NCBI RefSeq assembly: GCF_900111005.1
Contig: NZ_FOFV01000012.1
Span: 1-64,000 of the forward strand
DNA from: Lentzea albida
Lineage (GTDB): Bacteria; Actinomycetota; Actinomycetes; Mycobacteriales; Pseudonocardiaceae
Reading direction: 5' to 3'
DNA length: 64,000 nt
Part shown: in pieces, positions 24,890 through 31,594 of the stretch
How positions within the stretch are numbered: the first letter of the stretch is position 1
Layout: the number at the start of each line of letters is the position of its first letter
Position numbers and translations under genes: made by a program
Notes under the pieces: model-generated
Database searches by the model: none
What the model saw: the letters and a program-made list of their open reading frames with translations, nothing else
What the model was told of the DNA's origin: nothing

Positions 24890-26095
24890 TCAGTGGATGA
24901 CGTGGTGCAGGCGGCGGTCGCGGCGCGCCCGCACGCGCTCCCGGACCACGAGCCAGCCGAGCACGGCGCACTGCGCGAGCGCGACGGCGCCGAAGACGAT
25001 CGAGTCGAGCAGTTGGGCCGTGGGCACGCCCTCGCCCGTGAGCCGGCCGAGGACGCCGGTGACGAACCGGTAGAGCACGGGGGCGCCGGCGAGCGCGAAC
25101 GTCGTGAGGCTCGCGGTGTAGCCGACGACGACGAGCCACGAGTACCAGCGCGCCACCCGGCGGTCGACGGGGTGCAGCGCGGACTCGTCCTCCTCCGGCC
25201 GCCCGGCGAGCCGCCGGAAACGGTTCTTCACGATCCGCAGGGCGGCCCCGTGCAGGTCCACGCAGCCGAGCACGGTGCTCACGAGCACATAGATGTCCGT
25301 GCGCAGGTACAGGAAGAACTGCCAGACCACCCGCAGCAGCGCGGCGAACGCGACGGCCAGCAGGAACCGCCCGGGACCCGACAGCGAGCCGTCCGCGTGC
25401 CGCGTCAGGTCGGCGGCGACGGTGCACGCGGCGATGCCGAGGACGTCGGCCAGCAGCCCGGCGACGATCGGCAGGTAGCGCTGCCCGCGCGGGACCGCGA
25501 CCAGCCCGTCGAGCGAGGTCTCCAGCACGATGAAGTAGAGCCGCCGCCCTATTCGCAACCTCGATCGCACCCCCAGCCGCCGCCCCGCCAGCGCGTGGAA
25601 CGACTCGTGCAGGAAAAGAAGGGGAATCGCGGCGAGGAACAACCCGACCTGGATGACCACGTAGTAGTCGGAGAAGAAGATGCTGTGATAAGTCGGCCGC
25701 AGGTCCGCTTCGAACACCATCGCCGACAACGCCCAGGCGATCAGTCCCGAGTACAACACCCACGCGACAGGCGAGAACAAAGCGGCACCGAGCCCGCTGA
25801 ATCGAACAGGCGCGGTTTCGGCGGTCTTCTCGCCGGAGGTGCGAATGAGGTCGAGCTCGTCCAGTCCGGCGAGGACGTCCTCGACGTCGACCTCCTCCCC
25901 GTACTCGCGCTCGAACCACTCGGCGGCCTGGCGCGGGGTGTCCCCGTCGACCAGTCTGCGCACGAGCGCGGCGCCCTCACCGGGGAAGATGCCGTACGAG
26001 TCGACATCGGCGCGCCCGATCGTCACCTCGTCGCCGTCCTCCAGGAACACCAGCGGGTGCAGCGGCACCGGGCGGTCCAGATCGAACTCGGTCAC
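24890..26095 (-). CDS. S2P/M50 peptide zinc metalloprotease with N-terminal PqqD/RRE-like region
   Basis: 401 residues. Residues 1-90 (HPLVFLEDGDEVTIGRADVD, GEGAALVRRLVDGDTPRQAA, VEDVLAGLDELDLI) look like a PqqD-type winged helix used as a RiPP recognition element. The rest is an integral-membrane M50-like protease: HESFH (163-167) supplies two histidines and the glutamate, and LRTDIYVL (D267) resembles the third-ligand region of peptide zinc metalloproteases; about six membrane segments. GTG start with GGGGAGGA upstream. Downstream of a 34-residue peptide gene, so cleavage or export of a modified peptide is the likely role. Confidence 0.8.
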   Translation of the reverse strand: MTEFDLDRPVPLHPLVFLEDGDEVTIGRADVDSYGIFPGEGAALVRRLVDGDTPRQAAEWFEREYGEEVDVEDVLAGLDELDLIRTSGEKTAETAPVRFSGLGAALFSPVAWVLYSGLIAWALSAMVFEADLRPTYHSIFFSDYYVVIQVGLFLAAIPLLFLHESFHALAGRRLGVRSRLRIGRRLYFIVLETSLDGLVAVPRGQRYLPIVAGLLADVLGIAACTVAADLTRHADGSLSGPGRFLLAVAFAALLRVVWQFFLYLRTDIYVLVSTVLGCVDLHGAALRIVKNRFRRLAGRPEEDESALHPVDRRVARWYSWLVVVGYTASLTTFALAGAPVLYRFVTGVLGRLTGEGVPTAQLLDSIVFGAVALAQCAVLGWLVVRERVRARRDRRLHHVIH

Positions 26096-26116
26096 GACGT
26101 TCCTCCCCCGCGGATC

Positions 26117-26148
26117 GGGTGCGCCGGGTCCGGGAACCCGGCGCACCC
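26117..26148 (-). terminator. Attenuator-type hairpin between peptide and protease genes
   Basis: GGGTGCGCCGGG (26117-26128) pairs perfectly with CCCGGCGCACCC (26137-26148) across an 8-base loop, in the 63-bp gap 26096-26158. No U-tract follows. Such partial terminators often keep precursor expression above that of the enzymes. Confidence 0.6.
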
Positions 26149-26158
26149 TCGTCTCGCC

Positions 26159-26263
26159 TTAGGCCGGCTTGACGTTGTACTGCGAGCAGGCGGCCGCCGT
26201 GAGGCGGACCGGGCCCACCTTGCGGATGGTGATTCGCTTCATCTTCGCCTTGGGCTTCTCCAC
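26159..26263 (-). CDS. Putative RiPP precursor peptide, 34 residues
   Basis: A short reading frame with GTG start and an excellent GGGAGGAG ribosome site five bases upstream. It encodes a very basic leader (VEKPKAKMKRITIRK) followed by VGPVRLTAAACSQYNVKPA, with a single cysteine, one tyrosine and TAAAC at the likely leader/core border. It lies directly upstream of an RRE-fused metalloprotease and behind a SARP-type promoter, the usual place for a peptide precursor. It matches no RiPP class I know. A longer in-frame start at 26401 exists but would run through the promoter repeats. Confidence 0.65.
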   Translation of the reverse strand: MEKPKAKMKRITIRKVGPVRLTAAACSQYNVKPA

Positions 26264-26300
26264 GAGTGCTCCTCCCTCGGATGTGCAACTGACATCGAGA

Positions 26301-26346
26301 AGTCTGCCCTCGGGTTCCAAGAAAGCTCCAAAAGCGCTCCAAAAGG
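26301..26346 (-). promoter_or_regulatory. SARP-type promoter: three 11-bp direct repeats and -10
   Basis: Plus-strand units GTTCCAAGAAA, GCTCCAAAAGC and GCTCCAAAAGG (26314-26346) repeat in exact 11-bp register. On the minus strand, seven bases after the last unit, comes CAGACT (26306-26301) as a -10 box, then about 31 bases to the peptide GTG. This geometry is the one described for SARP activators such as ActII-ORF4. Confidence 0.7.
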
Positions 26347-26413
26347 AGATTGCTCCGAATGAGCGACGCGAAATCCAATGGGCAGATTCACCCGTTTCCA
26401 CGGTGAAGTGACA

Positions 26414-27265
26414 TCAGGCGAAGGTCTTCGCCAGCAGTCCGCTCACCCGCTCGGCGATCTCGTCGACCTCCTCCTCCAGCGCGAAGTGGCCGGTGTCGAG
26501 CAGCACGACCTCGGCGGACGGCACGTCGCGGCGGAACGCCTCGGCACCCGCCGGGACGAAGAACGTGTCGTTGCGGCCCCAGATCGCGAGCACCCGCGGC
26601 TGACGGGTCCGCAGCCACTCCTGCCAGGACGGGTAGCGGCCGGGATTGACCCGGTAGTCCCACAGCAGTGCCTTCATGTAGTCGGCGCGGCCGGGCAGGT
26701 CGATGACGTGCTGGTCGGCGACCGCCTGCTCGGGGTCGATGTGCGCGGGGTCCTTCGCGCCCACGAGCCACTGGTGCCGCGTGCCCTCGGCGCTGACGAC
26801 CCAGTCGAGCTTGTCCTGGTCCTGGGACCTGTCGTTCCAGTGGTTCTGCAGCACGTCCATGTCGGGGCCGAGGCCGTCGACGTACGCGTTGCCGTTCTGC
26901 GTGATCACGGCACGCACGCGCTGGTCGTGCTCCAGCGCGATGCGGAACCCGACCGGGGAGCCGAAGTCGAACACGTAGACCGCGTAGTCGCCGATGCCGA
27001 GCAGGTCGATCGTCCTGCCGGTGACCTCGGCCAGCCGGTCGAACGTCGGCTCGCCGGGCAGCGGGTCGGACGAGCCGAAGCCGGGGTAGTCGATCGCGAC
27101 GACGTGCCAGGCCGCGGCGAGCCGGTCGATCAGCCGCACGTAGGAGCGACTGCTCGACGGATAACCGGGCAGCAGCACGATCGTGGGCCTGCTCGTGTCC
27201 CCTGCCTCGCGGACGAACACCTTGAGGCCGTCGACCTCGACGTGGTGGTGGCGGATCGCGGGCAT
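26414..27265 (-). CDS. Alpha/beta hydrolase of the haloalkane dehalogenase/epoxide hydrolase type
   Basis: 283 residues. Oxyanion region LLPGYPSSSRSYVRLIDRLA, then VVAIDYPGFGSSDP, and a nucleophile elbow VFDFGSPVGFRIAL with aspartate 100 in place of serine, as in haloalkane dehalogenases and epoxide hydrolases. ILAIWGRNDTFF and LLDTGHFALEEE carry the acid and histidine regions. Ribosome site GAGGAGA before the ATG at 27265. Its end is 150 bp upstream of the peptide gene on the same strand, but the SARP promoter lies between them. It is divergent from a CGNR regulator gene that probably controls it. Confidence 0.85.
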   Translation of the reverse strand: MPAIRHHHVEVDGLKVFVREAGDTSRPTIVLLPGYPSSSRSYVRLIDRLAAAWHVVAIDYPGFGSSDPLPGEPTFDRLAEVTGRTIDLLGIGDYAVYVFDFGSPVGFRIALEHDQRVRAVITQNGNAYVDGLGPDMDVLQNHWNDRSQDQDKLDWVVSAEGTRHQWLVGAKDPAHIDPEQAVADQHVIDLPGRADYMKALLWDYRVNPGRYPSWQEWLRTRQPRVLAIWGRNDTFFVPAGAEAFRRDVPSAEVVLLDTGHFALEEEVDEIAERVSGLLAKTFA

Positions 27266-27283
27266 GTCGTTCTCCTCGATTCG

Positions 27284-27362
27284 GTCTAATGGATAGAACG
27301 ACCGTATACACGTTAGATCGCACGCCGCAAGGTCTCGCACCGAGAATCTGCTAATGTCTAAC
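27284..27362. promoter_or_regulatory. Repeated TCTAA motifs in the divergent promoter
   Basis: GTCTAAT (27284-27290), GTTAGA (27312-27317) and GTCTAAC (27356-27362): the last two form an inverted pair. They lie between the hydrolase and CGNR genes and are candidate sites for the CGNR protein. Confidence 0.4.
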
Positions 27363-27390
27363 CAGTCGCTCCAACCGTTAGGAGAGGGCG

Positions 27391-27969
27391 TTGGGACTGT
27401 CCGACTTCCAGGCAGCGGGCTTCGTGATGGGCGCGGAACCGCTGGTGGCGCTCGACCTGGTCGACACGCACGCGTTGTGCCTCGACCCGGTCAAGGACTT
27501 CATCGCGGACGAGGCCGGCCACGCCCGCTGGTGGGCGCTGCAGGCCGACCGGCTGCCCGCCGCACCGCCACCGGCGATGACCGCGACCCGCAGGCTGCGC
27601 TCGGTGCTGCGGGCCCTGTTCGAGGCCCACCTGACCGGAGCCGAACCCGACCCGCAGCTGATCGCGGACCTCAACGCCGTCGCGGCCGCCGTCCCGACCA
27701 GCCCGCGACTCGACGGGTGGGGCGCCGGCGCGGTCGCCGCGACCCGGTGGCACGACGACTACAACGGACACCCCGGACTGGCCGCGATCGCGGGCGAGGC
27801 GATCGGGCTGCTCGCCGACCAGGAGCGGCTCGCGAAGCTGCGGGCGTGCGCCGACCCGACCTGCTCGATGCTGTTCCTGGCGGAGAACAGGCGCCGGGTG
27901 TGGTGCGCCGCCAACGTCTGCGGCAACCGGGCGAGGGTCGCGCGGCATTACGAACGCACCCGCGGCTGA
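27391..27969 (+). CDS. CGNR zinc-finger transcriptional regulator
   Basis: 192 residues. The N-terminal stress-induced-like region (LVALDLVDTHALC, ATRRLRSVLRALFEAHL) is followed by the C-terminal CGNR zinc finger: CADPTCSMLF, RRVWCAANVCGNRARVARHYER, with four cysteines and the CGNR signature. Probable TTG start at 27391, with AGGAG six bases upstream; a GTG nine codons later is weaker. Divergent from the alpha/beta hydrolase and likely its regulator. Confidence 0.88.
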   Translation: MGLSDFQAAGFVMGAEPLVALDLVDTHALCLDPVKDFIADEAGHARWWALQADRLPAAPPPAMTATRRLRSVLRALFEAHLTGAEPDPQLIADLNAVAAAVPTSPRLDGWGAGAVAATRWHDDYNGHPGLAAIAGEAIGLLADQERLAKLRACADPTCSMLFLAENRRRVWCAANVCGNRARVARHYERTRG

Positions 27970-27970
27970 G

Positions 27971-27976
27971 TACGTT
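27971..27976 (+). promoter_or_regulatory. -10 box of a probable leaderless promoter
   Basis: TACGTT, seven bases, then the ATG of the secreted cupin gene (27984); it overlaps the end of the CGNR gene by one base short of touching. Confidence 0.4.
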
Positions 27977-27983
27977 CGACCCC

Positions 27984-28418
27984 ATGCGGATCATCAAGCG
28001 ACTCGCGCTCGTCACCGCGGCCGCCGGCCTGGCGGCGGTCGTGGCACCGGGCGCCGCGAGCGCCACACCGGGCACCGGGGTCAGCGCCGTCACGATCTTC
28101 GACCACGTGCTGGGTGACACGCGGTACGTGCTCAGGGAGATCACCGTCGCGCCGGGCGGCTCCACCGGCTGGCACTACCACCCCGGACCGGTCAAGGGGG
28201 TCGTCGCGAAGGGCGTGCTGACCCACCACGAGTCCGACTGCTCGGTCGACGGCGTCTACCGGCCGGGGCAGGTCATCACCGAGGACAGCGGCCCCGGGTA
28301 CGTCCACCTCGGGCGGAACCTCGCGGGCGCCCCGCTCGTGCTGGAGGTCCTGTACCGCACCCCGGTCGGCGACCCGCTCGCGGTCAGCACGCCGAACCCC
28401 GGCTGCTCCTTCGAGTGA
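27984..28418 (+). CDS. Secreted cupin-domain protein
   Basis: 144 residues. Sec signal peptide (KRLALVTAAAGLAAVVAPG, cleavage near AASA). The mature part is a single cupin: GGSTGWHYHPGPVKGVVAKG contains H-x-H, but the glutamate of motif 1 is not clear, and YRPGQVITEDSGPGYVHLGRN is motif 2. Two cysteines in the mature part (SDCSVDG, NPGCSFE) could form a disulfide. An extracytoplasmic sensor or binding role is likely. Starts 15 bp after the CGNR gene and converges on the HxlR gene with 3 bp between them. Confidence 0.8.
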   Translation: MRIIKRLALVTAAAGLAAVVAPGAASATPGTGVSAVTIFDHVLGDTRYVLREITVAPGGSTGWHYHPGPVKGVVAKGVLTHHESDCSVDGVYRPGQVITEDSGPGYVHLGRNLAGAPLVLEVLYRTPVGDPLAVSTPNPGCSFE

Positions 28419-28421
28419 GCG

Positions 28422-28817
28422 CTAGCGGCGGCGGTGGGCGTTGATCTCGTCGCTGTGCTCCAGCGCCCACTCCGCGAGCGCGATCACCAGCGGCATCAAC
28501 GTCCTCCCGAGCCCGGTCAGCTCGTACTCGACGCGCGGGGGCACCTCGGCGTAGGCCGTGCGGCTCACCAGGCCGTCCTCGGCGAGGTGCTTCAGCGTCA
28601 GCGTCAGCATGCGCTGCGAGATGCCGGTGACCGCCTTCTCCAGCTCCCCGAAGCGCAGCGGCCCCTCCCGCAACGCGCCGACGACCAGCAGGCTCCACTT
28701 GTCGCCGATGCGGTCGAGCACCGCGCGGACCGCACCCCCGTCGTCCATCGGCGGCGGACAGCTCCTCACCCGAGTGAACCCCGTCACAGCTACGGCTCCT
28801 GTCCTGGACACATACAT
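28422..28817 (-). CDS. HxlR-family transcriptional regulator
   Basis: 131 residues, HxlR winged helix: VRAVLDRIGDKWSLLVVGAL, GPLRFGELEKAVTGISQRML, TLTLKHLAEDGLVSRTAY and VPPRVEYELTGLGRTLMPL. Start chosen at 28817 (MYVSRTG) with AAAAGG just upstream; a longer frame to 28901 exists but runs through the divergent promoter. The cysteine in VRSCPPP before the domain is typical of redox- or electrophile-sensing members. Divergent from a DoxX gene, its probable target. Confidence 0.88.
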   Translation of the reverse strand: MYVSRTGAVAVTGFTRVRSCPPPMDDGGAVRAVLDRIGDKWSLLVVGALREGPLRFGELEKAVTGISQRMLTLTLKHLAEDGLVSRTAYAEVPPRVEYELTGLGRTLMPLVIALAEWALEHSDEINAHRRR

Positions 28818-28893
28818 CCGTGTGCCTTTTGTGGCGCCCTCGAAACACACACACGATGAGGCTACGCACAAGTGGTAAGGATCGGAGTGTGCA

Positions 28894-29259
28894 ATGAACA
28901 TCGCGCTGTGGGTGGCCCAGTTCCTGCTGGCGGCGGTCTACCTCGGCAGTGGCCTCGTCAAGCTGCTGCGCTCGCGTGAGCAGGTCATCGCGTCCACCGG
29001 CGCGTGGGCGGAGGACTACTCCGACGGGGCGGTGAAGGGCATCGGCGCGGTCGAGGTGCTCGGCGCTCTCGGAGTGGTCCTGCCGTGGCTCACCGGCATC
29101 GCCCCGGTCCTGACGCCGATCGCGGCCGTCGGGCTGGTCGTCGTCCAGGTCGTCGCCATCCGCGTCCACCTCAGGATCGGCGACACGAAGACGTTGCCCG
29201 TCAACGTGGTCCTGCTGCTCCTGGCCGCGTTCGTCGCGATCGGACGGTTCGCCGGCTGA
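28894..29259 (+). CDS. DoxX-family membrane protein
   Basis: 121 residues, four membrane helices. Family motifs: LLAAVYLGSGLVKLL, IGAVEVLGALGVVLPWLTGI and VVVQVVAIRVHL. Small quinone-pathway or redox membrane protein; the exact reaction is not known for this subgroup. GGAG lies before the ATG. HxlR-DoxX pairs are common in actinobacteria and usually respond to electrophile stress. Confidence 0.85.
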   Translation: MNIALWVAQFLLAAVYLGSGLVKLLRSREQVIASTGAWAEDYSDGAVKGIGAVEVLGALGVVLPWLTGIAPVLTPIAAVGLVVVQVVAIRVHLRIGDTKTLPVNVVLLLLAAFVAIGRFAG

Positions 29260-29291
29260 CCGGTCGCCCGATCGGGTCCTGGCACGCGGGG

Positions 29292-29297
29292 TACCGT
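29292..29297 (+). promoter_or_regulatory. -10 box of a probable leaderless promoter
   Basis: TACCGT, eight bases, then the ATG at 29306. No ribosome site is present. Confidence 0.4.
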
Positions 29298-29305
29298 CCC
29301 GTCGC

Positions 29306-30010
29306 ATGAGTGCTCGGTTCCAGGAACTCGACTACCGCCAGACCCCGCTCGGTGAGCTCTCCCTGCGGCGCCGGCTCGAACCCGGCACCGGCAGGGAGAT
29401 CCACGAGATCAAGCTGAACGAAGAGTTCCTGATGTCCAGCATGTTCGTCGTCGCCGAGGTCGAGCTGGCCCGCCTCGCGCTCGCGGAACTGACCGGCGAC
29501 TCGCTGAACGTCGTCGTGGGCGGCCTCGGACTCGGGTACACCGCGCAGACCGTGCTGGAGGACCCGCGCGTGGGCTCGTTGCAGGTCGTCGACGCGTTGA
29601 GCGAAGTGATCGAGTGGCACGAGCAGGGCCTCATCCCGGCGGGCAGGACGCTCGCGGCCGACGAGCGGTGCCGCCTGGTGCACGGCGACTTCTTCGACCT
29701 GGTCCGCTCCGGCCAGGGGTTCGGTCCCGCACTCCTCGACGCGCTCGTCGTCGACATCGACCACTCCCCGCGGCACCTCCTGCACCCCACCAACGCCGAC
29801 CTGTACGGCCCCGAGGGCTCGCGGCGGCTCGCGGACCTGGTCGCGCCCGGCGGGGTGTTCGCGCTGTGGTCCAACGACCCACCCGAGGACGAGTACGCCG
29901 CCACCCTCGCGACGGTCTTCACCGACGTGCGGGCCGAGGTGGTCCGCTTCCCCAACCCGTTGCAGGACAGGGAGTCGACGAACACGGTCTACCTCGCACG
30001 GCGCGGCTGA
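29306..30010 (+). CDS. Spermidine synthase-like methyltransferase-fold protein
   Basis: 234 residues. SAM/dcSAM-binding Rossmann fold: LNVVVGGLGLGYTAQTVLED is motif I, SLQVVDALSEVIEWHE supplies the acidic residue of motif II, CRLVHGDFFDLV and LDALVVDIDHSPRHLLHP follow. It resembles the spermidine synthase/spermine synthase-like proteins of actinobacteria that lack a decarboxylase partner. The substrate is unknown. The early EIHEIKLNEEFLMSSMF segment would form the lid. Confidence 0.75.
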   Translation: MSARFQELDYRQTPLGELSLRRRLEPGTGREIHEIKLNEEFLMSSMFVVAEVELARLALAELTGDSLNVVVGGLGLGYTAQTVLEDPRVGSLQVVDALSEVIEWHEQGLIPAGRTLAADERCRLVHGDFFDLVRSGQGFGPALLDALVVDIDHSPRHLLHPTNADLYGPEGSRRLADLVAPGGVFALWSNDPPEDEYAATLATVFTDVRAEVVRFPNPLQDRESTNTVYLARRG

Positions 30011-30074
30011 GCCATTCGCCGCAACTTCGCGGATCGTGGTTTGGCCGTCAACGACAGCGGGCAATGAGCCCCTC

Positions 30075-31166
30075 ATGATGGCGTCGTACTGGGAGACCGC
30101 CCGGACCGGTTTCCTGGCGTTCGTGGGTGTCGGGCTGTTGGTCCTCGTGCCCCTGGTCCTGTTGCACTACTTCCGCTTCCGGCGGGTCGAGCCGCGCAGG
30201 GCGTTCGTGCTGTACGGCCTGCTGGCCTACGGCCTGGTCGCCCTGGCGCTGATCTTCCTGCCGTTCCCGCGCGACGTCGGGAACCTGTGCACGGGCGAGC
30301 AGATGCTGTCCACGGTCCCGTTCCAGTGGGTCACCGACATGAGCAACAACATGGCGGCCTACGGACGTTCCGGCATCCTCGCGATGGTCCAGTCGCAGGC
30401 GTTCCTGCAGCAGCTGTTCAACGTCGCGCTGTTCGTGCCGCTGGGCGTGGTGCTGCGCAAGGCGTACGGCAAGGGCCCGCTGGCCGTCATCGCGATCAGC
30501 CTGGGGCTGTCGCTCGCCATCGAGGTCGTGCAGTACACCGGCAACCTCGGTTTCTACCCGTGCCCGTACCGCATCGCCGACGTCGACGACCTCATCTCGA
30601 ACACCTTCGGCGGAGTCCTGGGCTGGATGATGGCGCCGGCCGCGTTCGTCGTGCCCAGGGTGCCGTCGTCCGACGAGTCGACCGCGCCGCCGACCACCGT
30701 GACCATCCCCCGCAGGCTCATCGGCCTGGTCGCCGAGCTCGTGCTGGTGATCGTCGTCGCGAAGCTGTGGCTGCACTCGGACCCGCGCTGGGCCGTCTGC
30801 GTGCTGGTGGCGTCGCGGGTCGTGCTGCCCGCCGCGGCGAACGGCGTGACGATCGGCGGGATCCTGCTGCACTACCGGATCCGTTCTGACGACGGCTCGC
30901 GCGCCAACCCGCTCCAGCTCGCCCTGCGCGAACTGCTGGGCTTCACCGGCTTCATGGCCTACGCGACCGTCGTGTCGCCGCTCATCGACATCGGCTGGTG
31001 GGACCTGGTCGTCGTGGCGTTGTTCGTGGGCGGCGCGTTCGTCCTGCCCGTGTTCCGCCGCGACCAGCGCGGGTGGCACGAACAGGTGGCGCGCACGCGG
31101 GACGTGTTCGCCGTCAGGGAGACCGGGTACCCCGAGCGCCATGACGACGTACACGCACACAGCTGA
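30075..31166 (+). CDS. VanZ-family membrane protein with an RDD-like C-terminus
   Basis: 363 residues. The first half is VanZ-like (four to five helices, NVALFVPLGVVLRKAYG, LSLAIEVVQYTG, RIADVDDLISNTFGGVLGW). After a threonine/proline linker, the second half (IPRRLIGLVAELVLVIVV, LLHYRIRSDDGSRANPLQLALRELLGF) looks like an RDD membrane domain. VanZ proteins affect teicoplanin susceptibility in some hosts, but the general role is unclear. Start taken at the first ATG of ATGATG (30075). Its end overlaps the next gene by 26 bp. Confidence 0.82.
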   Translation: MMASYWETARTGFLAFVGVGLLVLVPLVLLHYFRFRRVEPRRAFVLYGLLAYGLVALALIFLPFPRDVGNLCTGEQMLSTVPFQWVTDMSNNMAAYGRSGILAMVQSQAFLQQLFNVALFVPLGVVLRKAYGKGPLAVIAISLGLSLAIEVVQYTGNLGFYPCPYRIADVDDLISNTFGGVLGWMMAPAAFVVPRVPSSDESTAPPTTVTIPRRLIGLVAELVLVIVVAKLWLHSDPRWAVCVLVASRVVLPAAANGVTIGGILLHYRIRSDDGSRANPLQLALRELLGFTGFMAYATVVSPLIDIGWWDLVVVALFVGGAFVLPVFRRDQRGWHEQVARTRDVFAVRETGYPERHDDVHAHS

Positions 31167-31554
31167 GGCGGACATCCCGGCCGACACCCTGTTCGCGTTC
31201 CTGGCCGACCCCACGAACCTGCCCCGGTACTTCCCGCAGATGACCGCCGCCGAGCCCGAGGGCGGTGAGCAGGTGCACGTGGAGGCCGAGGTGCACGGCC
31301 ACCACGTCGAGGGTGAGGCGTGGGTCCGGCCGGACGCCTCCCGGCGAACGCTCGAGTGGGGTGCCGAGGGCCCGGACGACTACCACGGCGAACTGCAGGT
31401 CGAGGAGGTGGCGGCCGGCCGGTCGCGTCTCACGATCAGCCTGCACAGCGTGCGGGAGGCCAAGGGGGACGAGGTGCAGCGCGGTCTGGAGGAGACGGTC
31501 GCGGTGCTGACCCAGACCGCGGCGGCGGACGACCGGGCGAACGACCAGGCGTGA
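31141..31554 (+). CDS. SRPBCC (START-like) family protein
   Basis: 137 residues. Starts HTAEADIPADTLFAFLADPT NLPRYFPQM (polyketide cyclase/START-like opening), with a central VHGHHVEGEAWVRPD and a C-terminal long helix GDEVQRGLEETVAVLTQTA. It would form a small hydrophobic cavity for a lipid or aromatic ligand; no catalytic residue is assigned. It overlaps the VanZ gene, so translation is probably coupled. Confidence 0.8.
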   Translation: MTTYTHTAEADIPADTLFAFLADPTNLPRYFPQMTAAEPEGGEQVHVEAEVHGHHVEGEAWVRPDASRRTLEWGAEGPDDYHGELQVEEVAAGRSRLTISLHSVREAKGDEVQRGLEETVAVLTQTAAADDRANDQA

Positions 31555-31558
31555 TGTC

Positions 31559-31588
31559 CGCCGAGGCGGTCGTGCCGCAGCCTCGGCG
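31559..31588. terminator. Bidirectional terminator hairpin
   Basis: CGCCGAGGC (31559-31567) and GCCTCGGCG (31580-31588) form a perfect 9-bp stem between the convergent SRPBCC and hydrolase-glycosyltransferase genes. Confidence 0.7.
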
Positions 31589-31594
31589 TCCGTC

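Noticed and set aside
26159..26401. 80-codon version of the precursor peptide starting at ATG 26401
   Set aside because: It would begin upstream of the SARP-type repeats and -10 box and has no ribosome site, while GTG 26263 has a strong one.
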